Below are positions 42,295-50,914 of a stretch of 64,000 bases of DNA, in pieces (positions within the stretch are counted from its first letter, which is position 1; each line of letters opens with the position of its first letter). The notes beneath the pieces were generated by a model. The model saw only the letters and a program-made list of their open reading frames with translations. It had not been told where the DNA came from and ran no database searches. The stretch is from positions 186,001 to 250,000 of the forward strand of contig URMK01000001.1 in the NCBI GenBank assembly GCA_900548905.1. The letters run 5' to 3'. Source of the DNA: an uncultured Lachnospiraceae bacterium. Its GTDB lineage: Bacteria; Bacillota; Clostridia; Lachnospirales; Lachnospiraceae. The translations under genes and the position numbers were made by a program.

Positions 42295-42336
42295 AACGTT
42301 GTTATATAACAATGTTATTGTATCCCTTCCTTTTTG
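42275..42336. promoter_or_regulatory. 62-bp near-perfect palindrome, likely TetR operator
   Basis: Symmetry is centred between 42305 and 42306; of 31 base pairs only two break it (42291/42320 and 42298/42313, both T-G type). The core is TTGTTATATAACAA, flanked by GTTAT repeats and outer GGAAGGGATA arms. It covers the -10 of the TetR gene and the start region of the symporter transcript. Autoregulation by the TetR product is inferred from location. Confidence 0.75.
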
Positions 42337-42362
42337 AAATATAAGAAACAGAGGTGTAAAAA

Positions 42363-42872
42363 GTGCCGCCCAAAGCAAAACTCAGCAAAGAAGATATTGT
42401 AGAAACAGCCTTTGAAATGACCAGGGAAACCGGATTTGAAAATGTGACGGCCCGGGAGCTGGCGCAAAGGCTTGGCTGTTCCACACAGCCGGTCTTTCAT
42501 GTGTTCAGGAACATGGAGGAGTTAAAGAAAGAGGTATATGCGAGGACAAAAGCATATTTTGCTAAAGAAATGACAGAAAATCCGGGAAATGAGCCTCTGT
42601 TTCTGCATATGGGATTACGATATGTGGAACTGGCACAGACGGAAAAGAATCTGTTCCGGCTGCTGTGCATGTCGGACAGCTTCCAACTTGGCAGTATCTA
42701 TGAACTGGCAGGGGCCGTACCGGAGCGGGCGGATGCCAGGTTATTTGTAAAGGTTTGGGTTTTTACCCACGGAATTGCAGCTATTGCGGCAACCAATACC
42801 ACCCGGCTGCCGCGGGAGGAAATCCGGGAACTGTTAATCGAAGTATACAAGGAGTTTGCCCATGAAAACTGA
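42363..42872 (+). CDS. TetR/AcrR-family transcriptional regulator
   Basis: A 169-aa regulator. The N-terminal HTH is LSKEDIVETAFEMTRETGFENVTARELAQRLGCSTQPVF in parts, with ELAQRLG-STQPVFH as the recognition helix. The C-terminal domain binds an unknown ligand. It starts with GTG at 42363, 8 bases after AGAGG. The next gene overlaps it by 11 bases, so the two are linked, and the palindrome upstream is its likely target. Confidence 0.82.
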   Translation: MPPKAKLSKEDIVETAFEMTRETGFENVTARELAQRLGCSTQPVFHVFRNMEELKKEVYARTKAYFAKEMTENPGNEPLFLHMGLRYVELAQTEKNLFRLLCMSDSFQLGSIYELAGAVPERADARLFVKVWVFTHGIAAIAATNTTRLPREEIRELLIEVYKEFAHEN

Positions 42873-44142
42873 GATCAGAAAAGAAAGAACCCATCTGTTT
42901 TCTCCAAGTATCCATGTTTCGGTCATGGCGGTAATTGACGGAAAAGTAGCCCGGGCGGATTTGGAAGCAGCCGTGAAAGCGGCCTGTAAACAGAACGAAA
43001 TGCTGCAGTGCAGAATCCTGCTGGAAAGTGACGGACGTGCTTTTTATGAATCCGGTGCAGAAAAGGATGTCCATATGCGTTGGATGGATGAGAAGGACGA
43101 CTGGAAGGAGGTAATCCGGCAGCAGGCACCTGTCCCCTTTGCCCTGAAGGATGGGGAATTGCTGCGCTTTTTTGCCTGGCAGGAAGAAAAGGTGTGCAGG
43201 CTTCTTATAGTGGGTCACCATCTGGCCGGAGACGGTATTTCTTTTGCCTGCCTTACACGGGATATCATGGATGCGCTTGCCGGAAAAGCGATTCCCCGGC
43301 GGCCTTTGCAGCTGTACCCATTTCCGGGGCAGGAAAATAAAGGAAATCTGAAGCCGCCGCTGCGTTTCCTGATGAAGCGGTTAAACAGCAGCTGGAATAA
43401 GTCCGGACGGGTTTTTGGCTGGCAGGACTATGAGGACATATACAGGGAATACTGGAAAAACAGGGATATCCATATCCTTTTGGAAACGTTTAGCAAAGAG
43501 GAATGCCTCAGATTGCTTACCCTTGCCAGGAGTCATCAGATTACCTTTAACAGCCTGTTTGTCACTGCCCTGGCTAAAGCCTCCGGAGAAAAAAGAAGCA
43601 TCGGGCTTGCGGCGAGCGTGCGGCCGGAGGGATATGAAGGAATGGGGAATTATGCTACGGGAATATCCATCGATTATGCGTATAAGCCTTCCCTTGATTT
43701 TTGGGAAAATGCGCGTAACGTACACAGGCTTATTTATAAGAAGCTGAACACGGAAGCGGATAAATATTTTCTGCTCCGGTTTATGGGAGAACTCAGCCCC
43801 TGCCTGGTGGATGCCGCTTACTTTTCAGGCTATGCCGGTTATGAAAACCGAACGGCAGGAATGGTGAGGGATATGTTTGGGTATCATGGGAACCCGAAGG
43901 GGATCAGTGTGACCAATCTGGGAAAGCTCCCAATCCCTACCTGTTACGGCGCATACCGTCTTAGGGAATTTGTATTTGCGCCACCTCTTGTCCCCAATGC
44001 GAAAAGACTTTTCGGCGTGGCGGCGCTGGGAGAAGAAACGGTTTTACAGGTGACGATGATTGCTGAAAAAGAAGATTTTCCCCGGGAAGAAGCTTTCTTC
44101 AAACAGGCGGCGGCTGTGCTCAAACGCATGGCCGGTTCATAG
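42862..44142 (+). CDS. Condensation-domain-like acyltransferase
   Basis: A 426-aa protein with the active-site motif GHHLAGDGIS (HHxxxDG at 119-125) shared by NRPS condensation domains, PapA5 and alcohol acetyltransferases. No carrier-protein or adenylation domain is present, so it is a stand-alone enzyme that probably makes an ester or amide from an acyl-CoA or acyl-carrier donor. The ATG at 42862 follows AAGGAG by 7 bases and overlaps the TetR gene. Its control by that regulator is inferred. It is convergent with a permease. Confidence 0.75.
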   Translation: MKTEIRKERTHLFSPSIHVSVMAVIDGKVARADLEAAVKAACKQNEMLQCRILLESDGRAFYESGAEKDVHMRWMDEKDDWKEVIRQQAPVPFALKDGELLRFFAWQEEKVCRLLIVGHHLAGDGISFACLTRDIMDALAGKAIPRRPLQLYPFPGQENKGNLKPPLRFLMKRLNSSWNKSGRVFGWQDYEDIYREYWKNRDIHILLETFSKEECLRLLTLARSHQITFNSLFVTALAKASGEKRSIGLAASVRPEGYEGMGNYATGISIDYAYKPSLDFWENARNVHRLIYKKLNTEADKYFLLRFMGELSPCLVDAAYFSGYAGYENRTAGMVRDMFGYHGNPKGISVTNLGKLPIPTCYGAYRLREFVFAPPLVPNAKRLFGVAALGEETVLQVTMIAEKEDFPREEAFFKQAAAVLKRMAGS

Positions 44143-44163
44143 AGAGGGCCGGTAGGCCTGTTT

Positions 44164-45276
44164 TCAGATAAGGATGACGGCAAGGCCGGATAGTACGGCA
44201 AGGAAAAGCAGGTTAAGCCCTGTGAACCGCAGCAGATAGCGGCCCTTATGACAGCCGGCGGTTTTGGCATATTGCTTATAGGATATCAGACTGGCCAAAG
44301 AGGCGATGAGCGTTCCTAGCCCTCCGATGTTCACTCCCGCAAGAAGGGGAAGGTAATTTCCGGTAAAGCCGGAAAGCAGTATGGCAGCCGGCACATTGCT
44401 GATTACCTGGCTGGCGGCGATGGAAAGGAAAAGCTCATGACCGGTTAAAACAGAACGGAGAAAGTCTACGATTACCGGTATCCTGCCCATATTTCCTATA
44501 AACAGAAAGAAAAACAGAAAGGTGAACAAAAGGCCGTAGTCAGCCTTGTACAACAGTCTGCGGTTAAAGGGAAGGAGAACGGCAAACAGGATCAGAAGGA
44601 GCGCCTGCCAGGGAAACAAACGCAGCACACAGCCCAGGCACAGCATAAAAAGCAGGGAATAGACGAGAAGAGGCTTTCGTTCCATCGGCGCTGTGTCCGT
44701 GAAAACAGACTGAAGGGAAACCTTTTCCCCGGGCTTTAAGAAAAGGGAAAGAAACAGCAGCAGCCCGGAAAGCAGCGTATAAGGGAGCATGGTTTTCAGA
44801 AACAGGGAAATACGCATACCGGAAAGGCTGTACAAATACAGGTTCTGGGGATTTCCCACAGGAGTCAGCATACTGCCCAGATTGGCGGCAATCGTCTGCA
44901 GGACAATTACATATATCATCAGCTTTGCCTGTCCGGTAATGGTCAGTATAAGGATCGTGAAGGGGACAAAAGTGATCAGGGAAACATCATTGGTGATGAA
45001 CATACTCAGAAAAAAGCAAAGGAATACAAGGACGGCTGTCAGCTGCCTTGTATTTTTTGTGCGGGAAAGGATGAAAACGGCCAGCTTCTGGAAAAGTCCG
45101 ATCTCCTGGAAGCCGTTCATCACACACATGAGACAGAACAAGAGCGCGAGTACACGGAAATCAATATAAGATAAATAAGAGACGTCAGGGGGAACAAAAA
45201 AAGCCGAAACAACAGCGAGCAAACCGGAAATTAACAGTACGGGATCTTTTTTTATGAAGCAGCTGATTTTATCCAT
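44164..45276 (-). CDS. Anion permease of the ArsB/CitM/DASS type
   Basis: A 370-aa polytopic membrane protein with about 10-11 segments. Paired motifs FITNDVSLITFVPFTILIL and ANLGSMLTPVGNPQNLYLY are typical of the ion transporter superfamily that includes ArsB, citrate and dicarboxylate carriers. No arsR or arsA is adjacent, so arsenite export is unlikely. The start at 45276 has AGGAAGG upstream; an in-frame start 93 bases earlier is less well supported. Substrate unknown. Confidence 0.75.
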   Translation of the reverse strand: MDKISCFIKKDPVLLISGLLAVVSAFFVPPDVSYLSYIDFRVLALLFCLMCVMNGFQEIGLFQKLAVFILSRTKNTRQLTAVLVFLCFFLSMFITNDVSLITFVPFTILILTITGQAKLMIYVIVLQTIAANLGSMLTPVGNPQNLYLYSLSGMRISLFLKTMLPYTLLSGLLLFLSLFLKPGEKVSLQSVFTDTAPMERKPLLVYSLLFMLCLGCVLRLFPWQALLLILFAVLLPFNRRLLYKADYGLLFTFLFFFLFIGNMGRIPVIVDFLRSVLTGHELFLSIAASQVISNVPAAILLSGFTGNYLPLLAGVNIGGLGTLIASLASLISYKQYAKTAGCHKGRYLLRFTGLNLLFLAVLSGLAVILI

Positions 45277-45391
45277 GGGTAAGTCCTTCCTCGGAATATT
45301 TTTACGCCACTGTTTATCATAATCCAGCAGATAACGCCAGTCAATCGGCTTTTTGACGAAAAAGCCCATAAAAATAAGAACAGTTCGCTAA

Positions 45392-45420
45392 TGGACAGCC
45401 CCTGAAATGTAACGTACAAT
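45392..45420 (+). promoter_or_regulatory. MATE gene promoter
   Basis: TGGACA (45392-45397), a 17-base spacer and TACAAT (45415-45420). An 8-bp hairpin, AGACGGTT with AACCGTCT (45433-45456), lies in the leader just before the GGGGAGG ribosome site. Confidence 0.65.
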
Positions 45421-45469
45421 AAAAGAAGTGAAAGACGGTTCCGGTAAAAACCGTCTGAAAGGGGAGGAT

Positions 45470-46813
45470 ATGAAAAAGTACAGTAAGGAAAATGTACAGA
45501 CAGTGCTGAAAATGGCATGGCCGTCTGTGCTGGAATCGTTTTTTGTAGCTTTGGTGGGAATGGTGGATTCCCTGATGGTCAGCCGTGTGGGGGCTCATGC
45601 GGTGGCGGCGGTAGGTCTGACCACCCAGCCCAAATTTATCGGACTGGCCGTATTTATTGCGGTGAATGTATCGGTATCCGCACTGGTGGCCAGAAGAAAA
45701 GGCCAGGAAAACCGGAAAGGAGCCAATGAGGTATTATGCGCCGCCTGCTTTTTTGTCCTGATCATGTCGGTATTTGTCAGCCTGGCCTGTGTGATATTTG
45801 CGGATCCCATTATCCGTTTATGCGGTTCGGAGGAGGCTTCCCATGGGGAAGCGGTGCAGTACTTCCGTATTATTATGGGCTTTATCATTTTCACGGTTAT
45901 TTCTCTGACCGTAAATGCAGCCCAGAGAGGGGCCGGAAATACAAAGATAGCCATGAAAACCAATGTGGCGGCTAATCTGGTCAATGTGATATTTAACTAT
46001 CTGTTAATCGAAGGACATTTCGGGTTCCCGGCCCTGGGGGTATCCGGTGCGGCAATAGCTACGGTAATTGGCAGTATGGTGGGTTGTGTTATGAGCATAG
46101 CAGCAGCCTGGAAAAATGATTTTATCAGCTTTCCTTATATGTGGAAAGAAAAAATACGCCCTACCCTGGAGGTGGGAAAAAGCATGATCAAGCTGGGATC
46201 CAGCGTTCTTGCCGAGCAGCTTCTGGTAAGGGTCGGCTTTCTGTCCGTTGCTGTTATGGCGGCGAAAATGGGAACGGAAGCCTTTGCCGCCCATCAGGTA
46301 GGCATGAACGTCATGAGCCTGTCTTTTTCCTTCGGAGACGGCATGCAGGTGGCGGCCGTAGCCTTAATCGGCCAGAGCCTGGGGGCGAAAAATGTGAATA
46401 TGGCTAAAACCTACGGGAGTATATGCCAGAATATCGGCCGCATAATCGCTGCCGTTCTCGCTGTAGTCTACCTTACCAGCGGCAGCTTCTTATACCATCT
46501 GTTCTTTTCGGAGCCGGAAATCATCGCCATGGGTGTGGAGATTATGCGTGTCATCGTTGTAGTCGTGCTGCTGCAGATTGCACAGGTGATATATATGGGC
46601 TGTCTGAGGGGAGCAGGAGATGTGATTTATACTACGATAGCCTCCACAGTGAGCGTAACCATTGTACGTCCCATTGCCAGCTACCTGCTCTGCTATACCG
46701 CAGGGCTGGGAATCATCGGGATCTGGTTTGGCGTCTGCGCCGATCAGCTTGTACGTTTTATTCTGACATGCCTGCGGTTCCGTTCCGGGAAATGGACAAA
46801 AATCAAAATCTAA
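45470..46813 (+). CDS. MATE-family multidrug efflux transporter
   Basis: A 447-aa protein with twelve membrane segments in two halves. MVDSLMVSRVGAHAVAAVGL in the first half and AFAAHQVGMNVMSLSFSFGDG in the second are MATE signatures. It exports cationic drugs or metabolites with H+ or Na+. GGGGAGG lies 5 bases before the ATG at 45470. The DinB-like gene begins 10 bases after its stop, so they are probably co-transcribed. Confidence 0.9.
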   Translation: MKKYSKENVQTVLKMAWPSVLESFFVALVGMVDSLMVSRVGAHAVAAVGLTTQPKFIGLAVFIAVNVSVSALVARRKGQENRKGANEVLCAACFFVLIMSVFVSLACVIFADPIIRLCGSEEASHGEAVQYFRIIMGFIIFTVISLTVNAAQRGAGNTKIAMKTNVAANLVNVIFNYLLIEGHFGFPALGVSGAAIATVIGSMVGCVMSIAAAWKNDFISFPYMWKEKIRPTLEVGKSMIKLGSSVLAEQLLVRVGFLSVAVMAAKMGTEAFAAHQVGMNVMSLSFSFGDGMQVAAVALIGQSLGAKNVNMAKTYGSICQNIGRIIAAVLAVVYLTSGSFLYHLFFSEPEIIAMGVEIMRVIVVVVLLQIAQVIYMGCLRGAGDVIYTTIASTVSVTIVRPIASYLLCYTAGLGIIGIWFGVCADQLVRFILTCLRFRSGKWTKIKI

Positions 46814-46823
46814 GGGGAACAAA

Positions 46824-47519
46824 ATGAAGTATTTTGGAGAAGGCCTCAGCGAAAAACATAAAGAGCTTAACCGTATCATCAGAAATAAGGATAAGCTTCC
46901 TGAGGCAAAAAAGTTATTTCTGGAAATCCATGAAAAGCTGTTCCCCTCAGAAATGACGGGCGGGAGCGAAACGCAGGTGGATGGTTTGTTCCGGGATCTG
47001 ACGGATCGGGAATATGCCATTATGCCCTCATCCAAAGATGAAACAATCGGCTGGGCAGTCTGGCATATTGCCCGCATTGAGGATCTGACCATGAACATGC
47101 TGGTCGGAAGGAGAGAACAGATTTTTAATCAAGACTGGAAACAGCGTATCCAAGTATCGGTAACGGATACGGGGAATGCAATGCAGGATGAGGAAATCAT
47201 GGCATTAAGCAAAGAAATGAATACCCCGGAACTTCTGAAGTACCGCTGCGAGGTGGGAAGGCGGACAAGGAGCCTTGTGCAAAGCCTTACCCCGGAGGAT
47301 ATGCGCAGAAATACTGCTGAAGAAGATTTGGACAGGATCCTGGAGGCCGGTGGGGTGACCCGGCAGGAGGAATCCTTCTGGCTGCTTGATTTCTGGGGGA
47401 AGAAGGATGTGGCAGGCCTGCTTCTGATGCCCCCTACCCGTCATGTCATGCTGCATTTGAATGACTGCTTTCGCTGGAAAGAAGCAATCCGGTCAAAAAA
47501 GAGATTTTTCCTGGAATAG
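46824..47519 (+). CDS. DinB/DUF664-like protein
   Basis: A 231-aa protein. The segment WAVWHIARIEDLTMNML (about 77-93) and a late His in PTRHVMLHLNDC resemble the DinB four-helix fold, which uses three His to bind a metal. Related proteins act as thiol transferases (bacillithiol or mycothiol S-transferases). The cofactor here cannot be told. It follows the MATE gene closely and could aid detoxification, which is speculative. Confidence 0.68.
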   Translation: MKYFGEGLSEKHKELNRIIRNKDKLPEAKKLFLEIHEKLFPSEMTGGSETQVDGLFRDLTDREYAIMPSSKDETIGWAVWHIARIEDLTMNMLVGRREQIFNQDWKQRIQVSVTDTGNAMQDEEIMALSKEMNTPELLKYRCEVGRRTRSLVQSLTPEDMRRNTAEEDLDRILEAGGVTRQEESFWLLDFWGKKDVAGLLLMPPTRHVMLHLNDCFRWKEAIRSKKRFFLE

Positions 47520-47567
47520 CCCCGGCGGAACGGAAAGGCAGCAGGCTGTGAAACCCAAGGAGGGAGA

Positions 47568-48698
47568 ATGAAAGAATATCTCAAAAATATATGCGGAGAA
47601 TATGCGCAAGATCATAATTTCAGCGGCGTCTGTATGCTGAAAAGAAAAGGAGAAACGGTATTCAGTGAGGCTTATGGTTATGCCAGCCGTCCTTTCCATG
47701 TGCTCAATAATGTGGATACAAGGTTTGATACGGCCTCTATAACCAAAATTTTTACGGCGGCAGCAGTATTGCAGCTGGTACAGGAAGGAAAACTCCGTCT
47801 TGCAGATAAAATTGTAAATATCGTTGATCTGTCCGGTACCAGGATCCCTGATGATGTGACAATAGAGCATCTGCTGAACCATACCTCCGGGATTGCGGAC
47901 GATGCGGATGAGGAGGCGGGAGAGGAATACTCGGCTCTGTTTATTGACAGCCCTAACTATGCGATTCGGGAATGCAGGGATTTTTTAAAGAATTTTGCCT
48001 ATAAAGAACCAAATTTCCGGGCGGGGACGAATGTAAGATACTGCAACTGTTCTTATGTCCTGTTAGGTATGGCAATAGAAGAGGTGAGCGGGGTTAATTA
48101 CAGGGACTATTTTTCCCGGCATATTTTTGAACGTGCGGGAATGGACAGAACCGGATTTTTTTCCATGGACGGTATCCAGGAAAATACGGCGGAAGGATAT
48201 AAAAGTATACAGGATGCGCAGAAGCGGATTATCGGTTATCAGAAAAACATCTATTGCTATCCGCCTGTGGGGACTCCGGACGGAGGGGCTTATACTACGG
48301 CCGGGGATTTGAATCTTTTTCTGGATGCAGTCCGGGGACATATCCTTCTGAACGGCAAGTATGCGGATATCTTCCTGCATCCGCATTGTGAATTCTCTAA
48401 TAGTGTGGAGTGGTTATCTATCCCTGGAATGTGTAAGCAAAACGGATACGGATTTGAGTTTTATTTGCTGGAGAAGGAAGATATCCCTTTCTGCATTTAT
48501 AAGGATGGCTGCAATGACGGTGTGGCCGCCAAATTTTTATATTATCCGCGGGAGGATGTGACCCTCACGGTACTGTCCAACCAGGATTGTGATATCTGGT
48601 CTATGGTTAAGTATATACAGTTGGAAATTTACAATAGATATTATTGCAGAAGGGATACCGGCTTTTTTAATGATACGCCTGGGGAAAACCGGGTTTGA
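47568..48698 (+). CDS. Class C beta-lactamase-like serine hydrolase
   Basis: A 376-aa protein with the SxxK motif SITK (57-60) and the YxN motif YCN (158-160), plus HLLNHTSGIAD. It has no signal peptide and is likely cytosolic, which argues for an esterase or peptidase role rather than antibiotic resistance. The KTG-like third motif is not obvious; DGGAYTTAGDL is the conserved segment nearest to it. AAGGAGGGAG precedes the ATG. The promoter of the next gene overlaps its stop. Confidence 0.8.
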   Translation: MKEYLKNICGEYAQDHNFSGVCMLKRKGETVFSEAYGYASRPFHVLNNVDTRFDTASITKIFTAAAVLQLVQEGKLRLADKIVNIVDLSGTRIPDDVTIEHLLNHTSGIADDADEEAGEEYSALFIDSPNYAIRECRDFLKNFAYKEPNFRAGTNVRYCNCSYVLLGMAIEEVSGVNYRDYFSRHIFERAGMDRTGFFSMDGIQENTAEGYKSIQDAQKRIIGYQKNIYCYPPVGTPDGGAYTTAGDLNLFLDAVRGHILLNGKYADIFLHPHCEFSNSVEWLSIPGMCKQNGYGFEFYLLEKEDIPFCIYKDGCNDGVAAKFLYYPREDVTLTVLSNQDCDIWSMVKYIQLEIYNRYYCRRDTGFFNDTPGENRV

Positions 48699-48723
48699 CA
48701 TGCTTCGTGACAATCGTTATACT
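48695..48723 (+). promoter_or_regulatory. Promoter of the methyltransferase-PHP operon
   Basis: TTGACA (48695-48700), a 17-base spacer and TATACT (48718-48723). The -35 contains the TGA stop of the serine hydrolase gene. Confidence 0.75.
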
Positions 48724-48770
48724 AATAACTGGCCGTGAGTACATAGGAAAGAAAAGGATATTCTTATTGA

Positions 48771-49796
48771 ATGAGAAAAAATATAGTTGATACGTTCCCG
48801 GAAAAAGCCGTCCTGGAAACAATAAGGAAAGCAGAGCGCTTTTCCCACACAAGACAGTACGAAAGGGAAGAATTATTCGGCAATGGTTCCTGGCTTCAAA
48901 AGCCGGTGAAAACGATTACGGACTTATATCCTTTCTTTGAACAGTATTCCTGGATTGACATTCTGGATCTGGGATGCGGGATCGGAAGAAGCTGCATCCC
49001 CTTTGTATGTCATTTCCGGAATAAGTGTAAGGCTGAGGCCGTGGATATCCTGGATATAGCAGTAGAAAAACTGCTGCTTAATTGCAGAAAATACGGGATA
49101 GAAAAAGATGTGGCTGGTGCAATAATGCCATTGGAAGCGTATCCGGTAAGAAAGAAGGCATTCGATCTGATTATTGCTGTTTCGGCACTGGAGCATGTGG
49201 AGTCCAAAGAGGCATTTATCTGTACATTAGAGAAAATAAAAAGCGGCCTTAAAGACAATGGTATTTTTTGCATGATAATGAACACAGAAATGACGGAATT
49301 TGACGCGGAAACCGGATGTTATAGTCCGCCGCAGTTTGAATTAAATCTAAAAACAGAGGAAACCCGGCGGCATCTCCACCGGATTTTTACGCAATTCAGT
49401 ATTTTAAAAGAAACAGTGAAGAAACAGGAATATGAAATACTCCGGGAATCCGGTCCGCTACAGTTAACAACACAGGTGGTGACGTTTGTTGCCGCAAACA
49501 TGAAAACAAAGGAAACGGACGGCAAATCCCCCGCCGTAGAATCCGGTTATTTCATCGGGGGAATTAAAGAAGAGAGGCATAGAATGGAGAAAACATTTAA
49601 GGAGCGTTACCTTGCAGGAGAGATTTCCTTTGAAGAAATCGATGATTACGTGGATACATGGAATAATAGTGAGGAACCCTGCACACTGCGGGAATACCTG
49701 GGGCTGAATGCGGAAGAGGAAGATGTTTGGATTGAGGACAGTGACGAAGCGCTGCAGGATCTGCTGGACAAGCAGAAAAAGGAAGGCGGAGTATGA
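48771..49796 (+). CDS. SAM methyltransferase with appended small acidic domain
   Basis: A 341-aa protein. Residues 60-200 hold a class I methyltransferase: ILDLGCGIGRSCIP (about 64-77), VDILDIAVEKL and LIIAVSALEHVES. From residue 272 a separate acidic segment begins, with FKERYLAGEISFEEIDDYV, EPCTLREYLGLNAEEEDVWIE and a C-terminal LLDKQKK. I recall similar segments as independent 60-70 aa proteins in Clostridia. An ATG at 49584 in the same frame has GAAGAGAGG 6 bases upstream, so a 70-aa product could also be made. Overlaps the PHP gene by ATGA. Substrate unknown. Confidence 0.7.
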   Translation: MRKNIVDTFPEKAVLETIRKAERFSHTRQYEREELFGNGSWLQKPVKTITDLYPFFEQYSWIDILDLGCGIGRSCIPFVCHFRNKCKAEAVDILDIAVEKLLLNCRKYGIEKDVAGAIMPLEAYPVRKKAFDLIIAVSALEHVESKEAFICTLEKIKSGLKDNGIFCMIMNTEMTEFDAETGCYSPPQFELNLKTEETRRHLHRIFTQFSILKETVKKQEYEILRESGPLQLTTQVVTFVAANMKTKETDGKSPAVESGYFIGGIKEERHRMEKTFKERYLAGEISFEEIDDYVDTWNNSEEPCTLREYLGLNAEEEDVWIEDSDEALQDLLDKQKKEGGV

Positions 49797-50818
49797 GCTG
49801 GCTGGATTTGCATATGCATTCTCAAATCAGCCTGGATGGAGAGTTCACCTCGGAAAGGCTGGCAGAGATATGCCGTGACAGCGGCATTAAGGTAGCGGCA
49901 CTTTCGGATCATAATTCGGTCAGAGGGGTGGAGCGGATGATGACGGCCTGTTCCCGCTTCGGAATCCGCGCAATTCCCGCTATAGAATTGGATTGTACCT
50001 TTGACGGAGTGGATCTGCATCTGCTGGGATACGGGATCGACTTTCAGGATTCCAGATACCGGGAGCTGGAAGAGGGAATCCTTGCCCAGAAAAAAGGCAA
50101 TTCCACCCGTATGATGAAAATCCTCAAAGAAGCGGGGATTCTTTTCGATGAGGAAAAGGTGCTGGCCCTGTCCCGTGATGGGATTGTGGTGGGAGAGACT
50201 ATTGCGGAAGCTGCACTGGCGGACGACAGAAATGCAGACAATCCGCTGCTTGTTCCTTACAGAAAAGGCGGCGAACGTGCGGATAATCCGTACGTTAATT
50301 TTTTCTGGGATTATTGTGCACAGGGAAAACCTGCCTACCTGCCGGTTTCCTATCCATCCTTTGAGGAGGCGCAGAAGCTGATTACGGAAACTGGTGGGAT
50401 ATCGGTAATTGCCCATCCTATTAATACGGTGGGACGAAGCAGAGAAAGAATTGGCGCCTTAAAAGAAAAAGGAGCGGCAGGACTGGAGGTTTACAGCAGT
50501 TATCATGCAAAAGAGGATATCGAGTGGTTCCATGAGCTGGCGGAGGAGCTGGAGCTTTTGGAAACGATGGGAAGTGATTTCCACGGAAAAACCAAACCCT
50601 CTGTTTTCCCTGGAAGAACCGGGGCTGATGAGACGGAAGCGAAACGTTCGATGGAAGCCGAGCATTCCATGGAAGCCGAGCATTCCATGGAAGCTGAGCA
50701 TTCCATGGAAGCCGAGCGTTCCATGGAAACTGAAACTTCTGCAAAAGTAAGCCATTCAATAGAAGAAGAGTGTTTCTCCCGGCTGGATTATCTTCTTAAG
50801 ATGCAGCGTATCTTCTGA
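49793..50818 (+). CDS. PHP-domain phosphoesterase
   Basis: A 341-aa protein of the PHP superfamily. Metal-ligand motifs are DLHMHSQISLDG (5-16), ALSDHNSVRG (about 36-45), IPAIELDC, VIAHPINTVG and MGSDFHGKTKP. Relatives of this size include YciV-type 3',5'-nucleotide bisphosphate and small RNA phosphatases. After the last motif the protein carries an 18-bp tandem coding repeat, giving SMEAEH units (286-315), before a short C-terminal tail. Coupled to the methyltransferase gene by ATGA. Confidence 0.8.
   Translation: MSWLDLHMHSQISLDGEFTSERLAEICRDSGIKVAALSDHNSVRGVERMMTACSRFGIRAIPAIELDCTFDGVDLHLLGYGIDFQDSRYRELEEGILAQKKGNSTRMMKILKEAGILFDEEKVLALSRDGIVVGETIAEAALADDRNADNPLLVPYRKGGERADNPYVNFFWDYCAQGKPAYLPVSYPSFEEAQKLITETGGISVIAHPINTVGRSRERIGALKEKGAAGLEVYSSYHAKEDIEWFHELAEELELLETMGSDFHGKTKPSVFPGRTGADETEAKRSMEAEHSMEAEHSMEAEHSMEAERSMETETSAKVSHSIEEECFSRLDYLLKMQRIF
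50648..50737 (+). repeat. 18-bp tandem repeat within the PHP gene
   Basis: Four full units and one partial unit of TCCATGGAAGCCGAGCAT, starting at 50648, 50666, 50684, 50702 and 50720, with few differences. The unit length keeps the frame, so copy-number change would alter protein length only. Confidence 0.9.
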
Positions 50819-50914
50819 TTTATCAGGATGCCTCCGAATTTTATATGGCCGCAATCTCCGGGTGGAAGACCGTGCCGTACATGTTAGTATAAAAATAGTG
50901 GGATGGTAATCAAT

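Noticed and set aside
44164..45276. Arsenite efflux pump ArsB
   Set aside because: No arsR, arsA or arsC is nearby and the motifs are shared by the whole ion-transporter superfamily.
47568..48698. Beta-lactam resistance gene linked to the BlaI/M56 pair
   Set aside because: It lies 29 kb away, has no signal peptide and lacks a clear third beta-lactamase motif.
50648..50737. CRISPR-like array
   Set aside because: The units are contiguous 18-bp copies without spacers and lie in frame in a coding gene.
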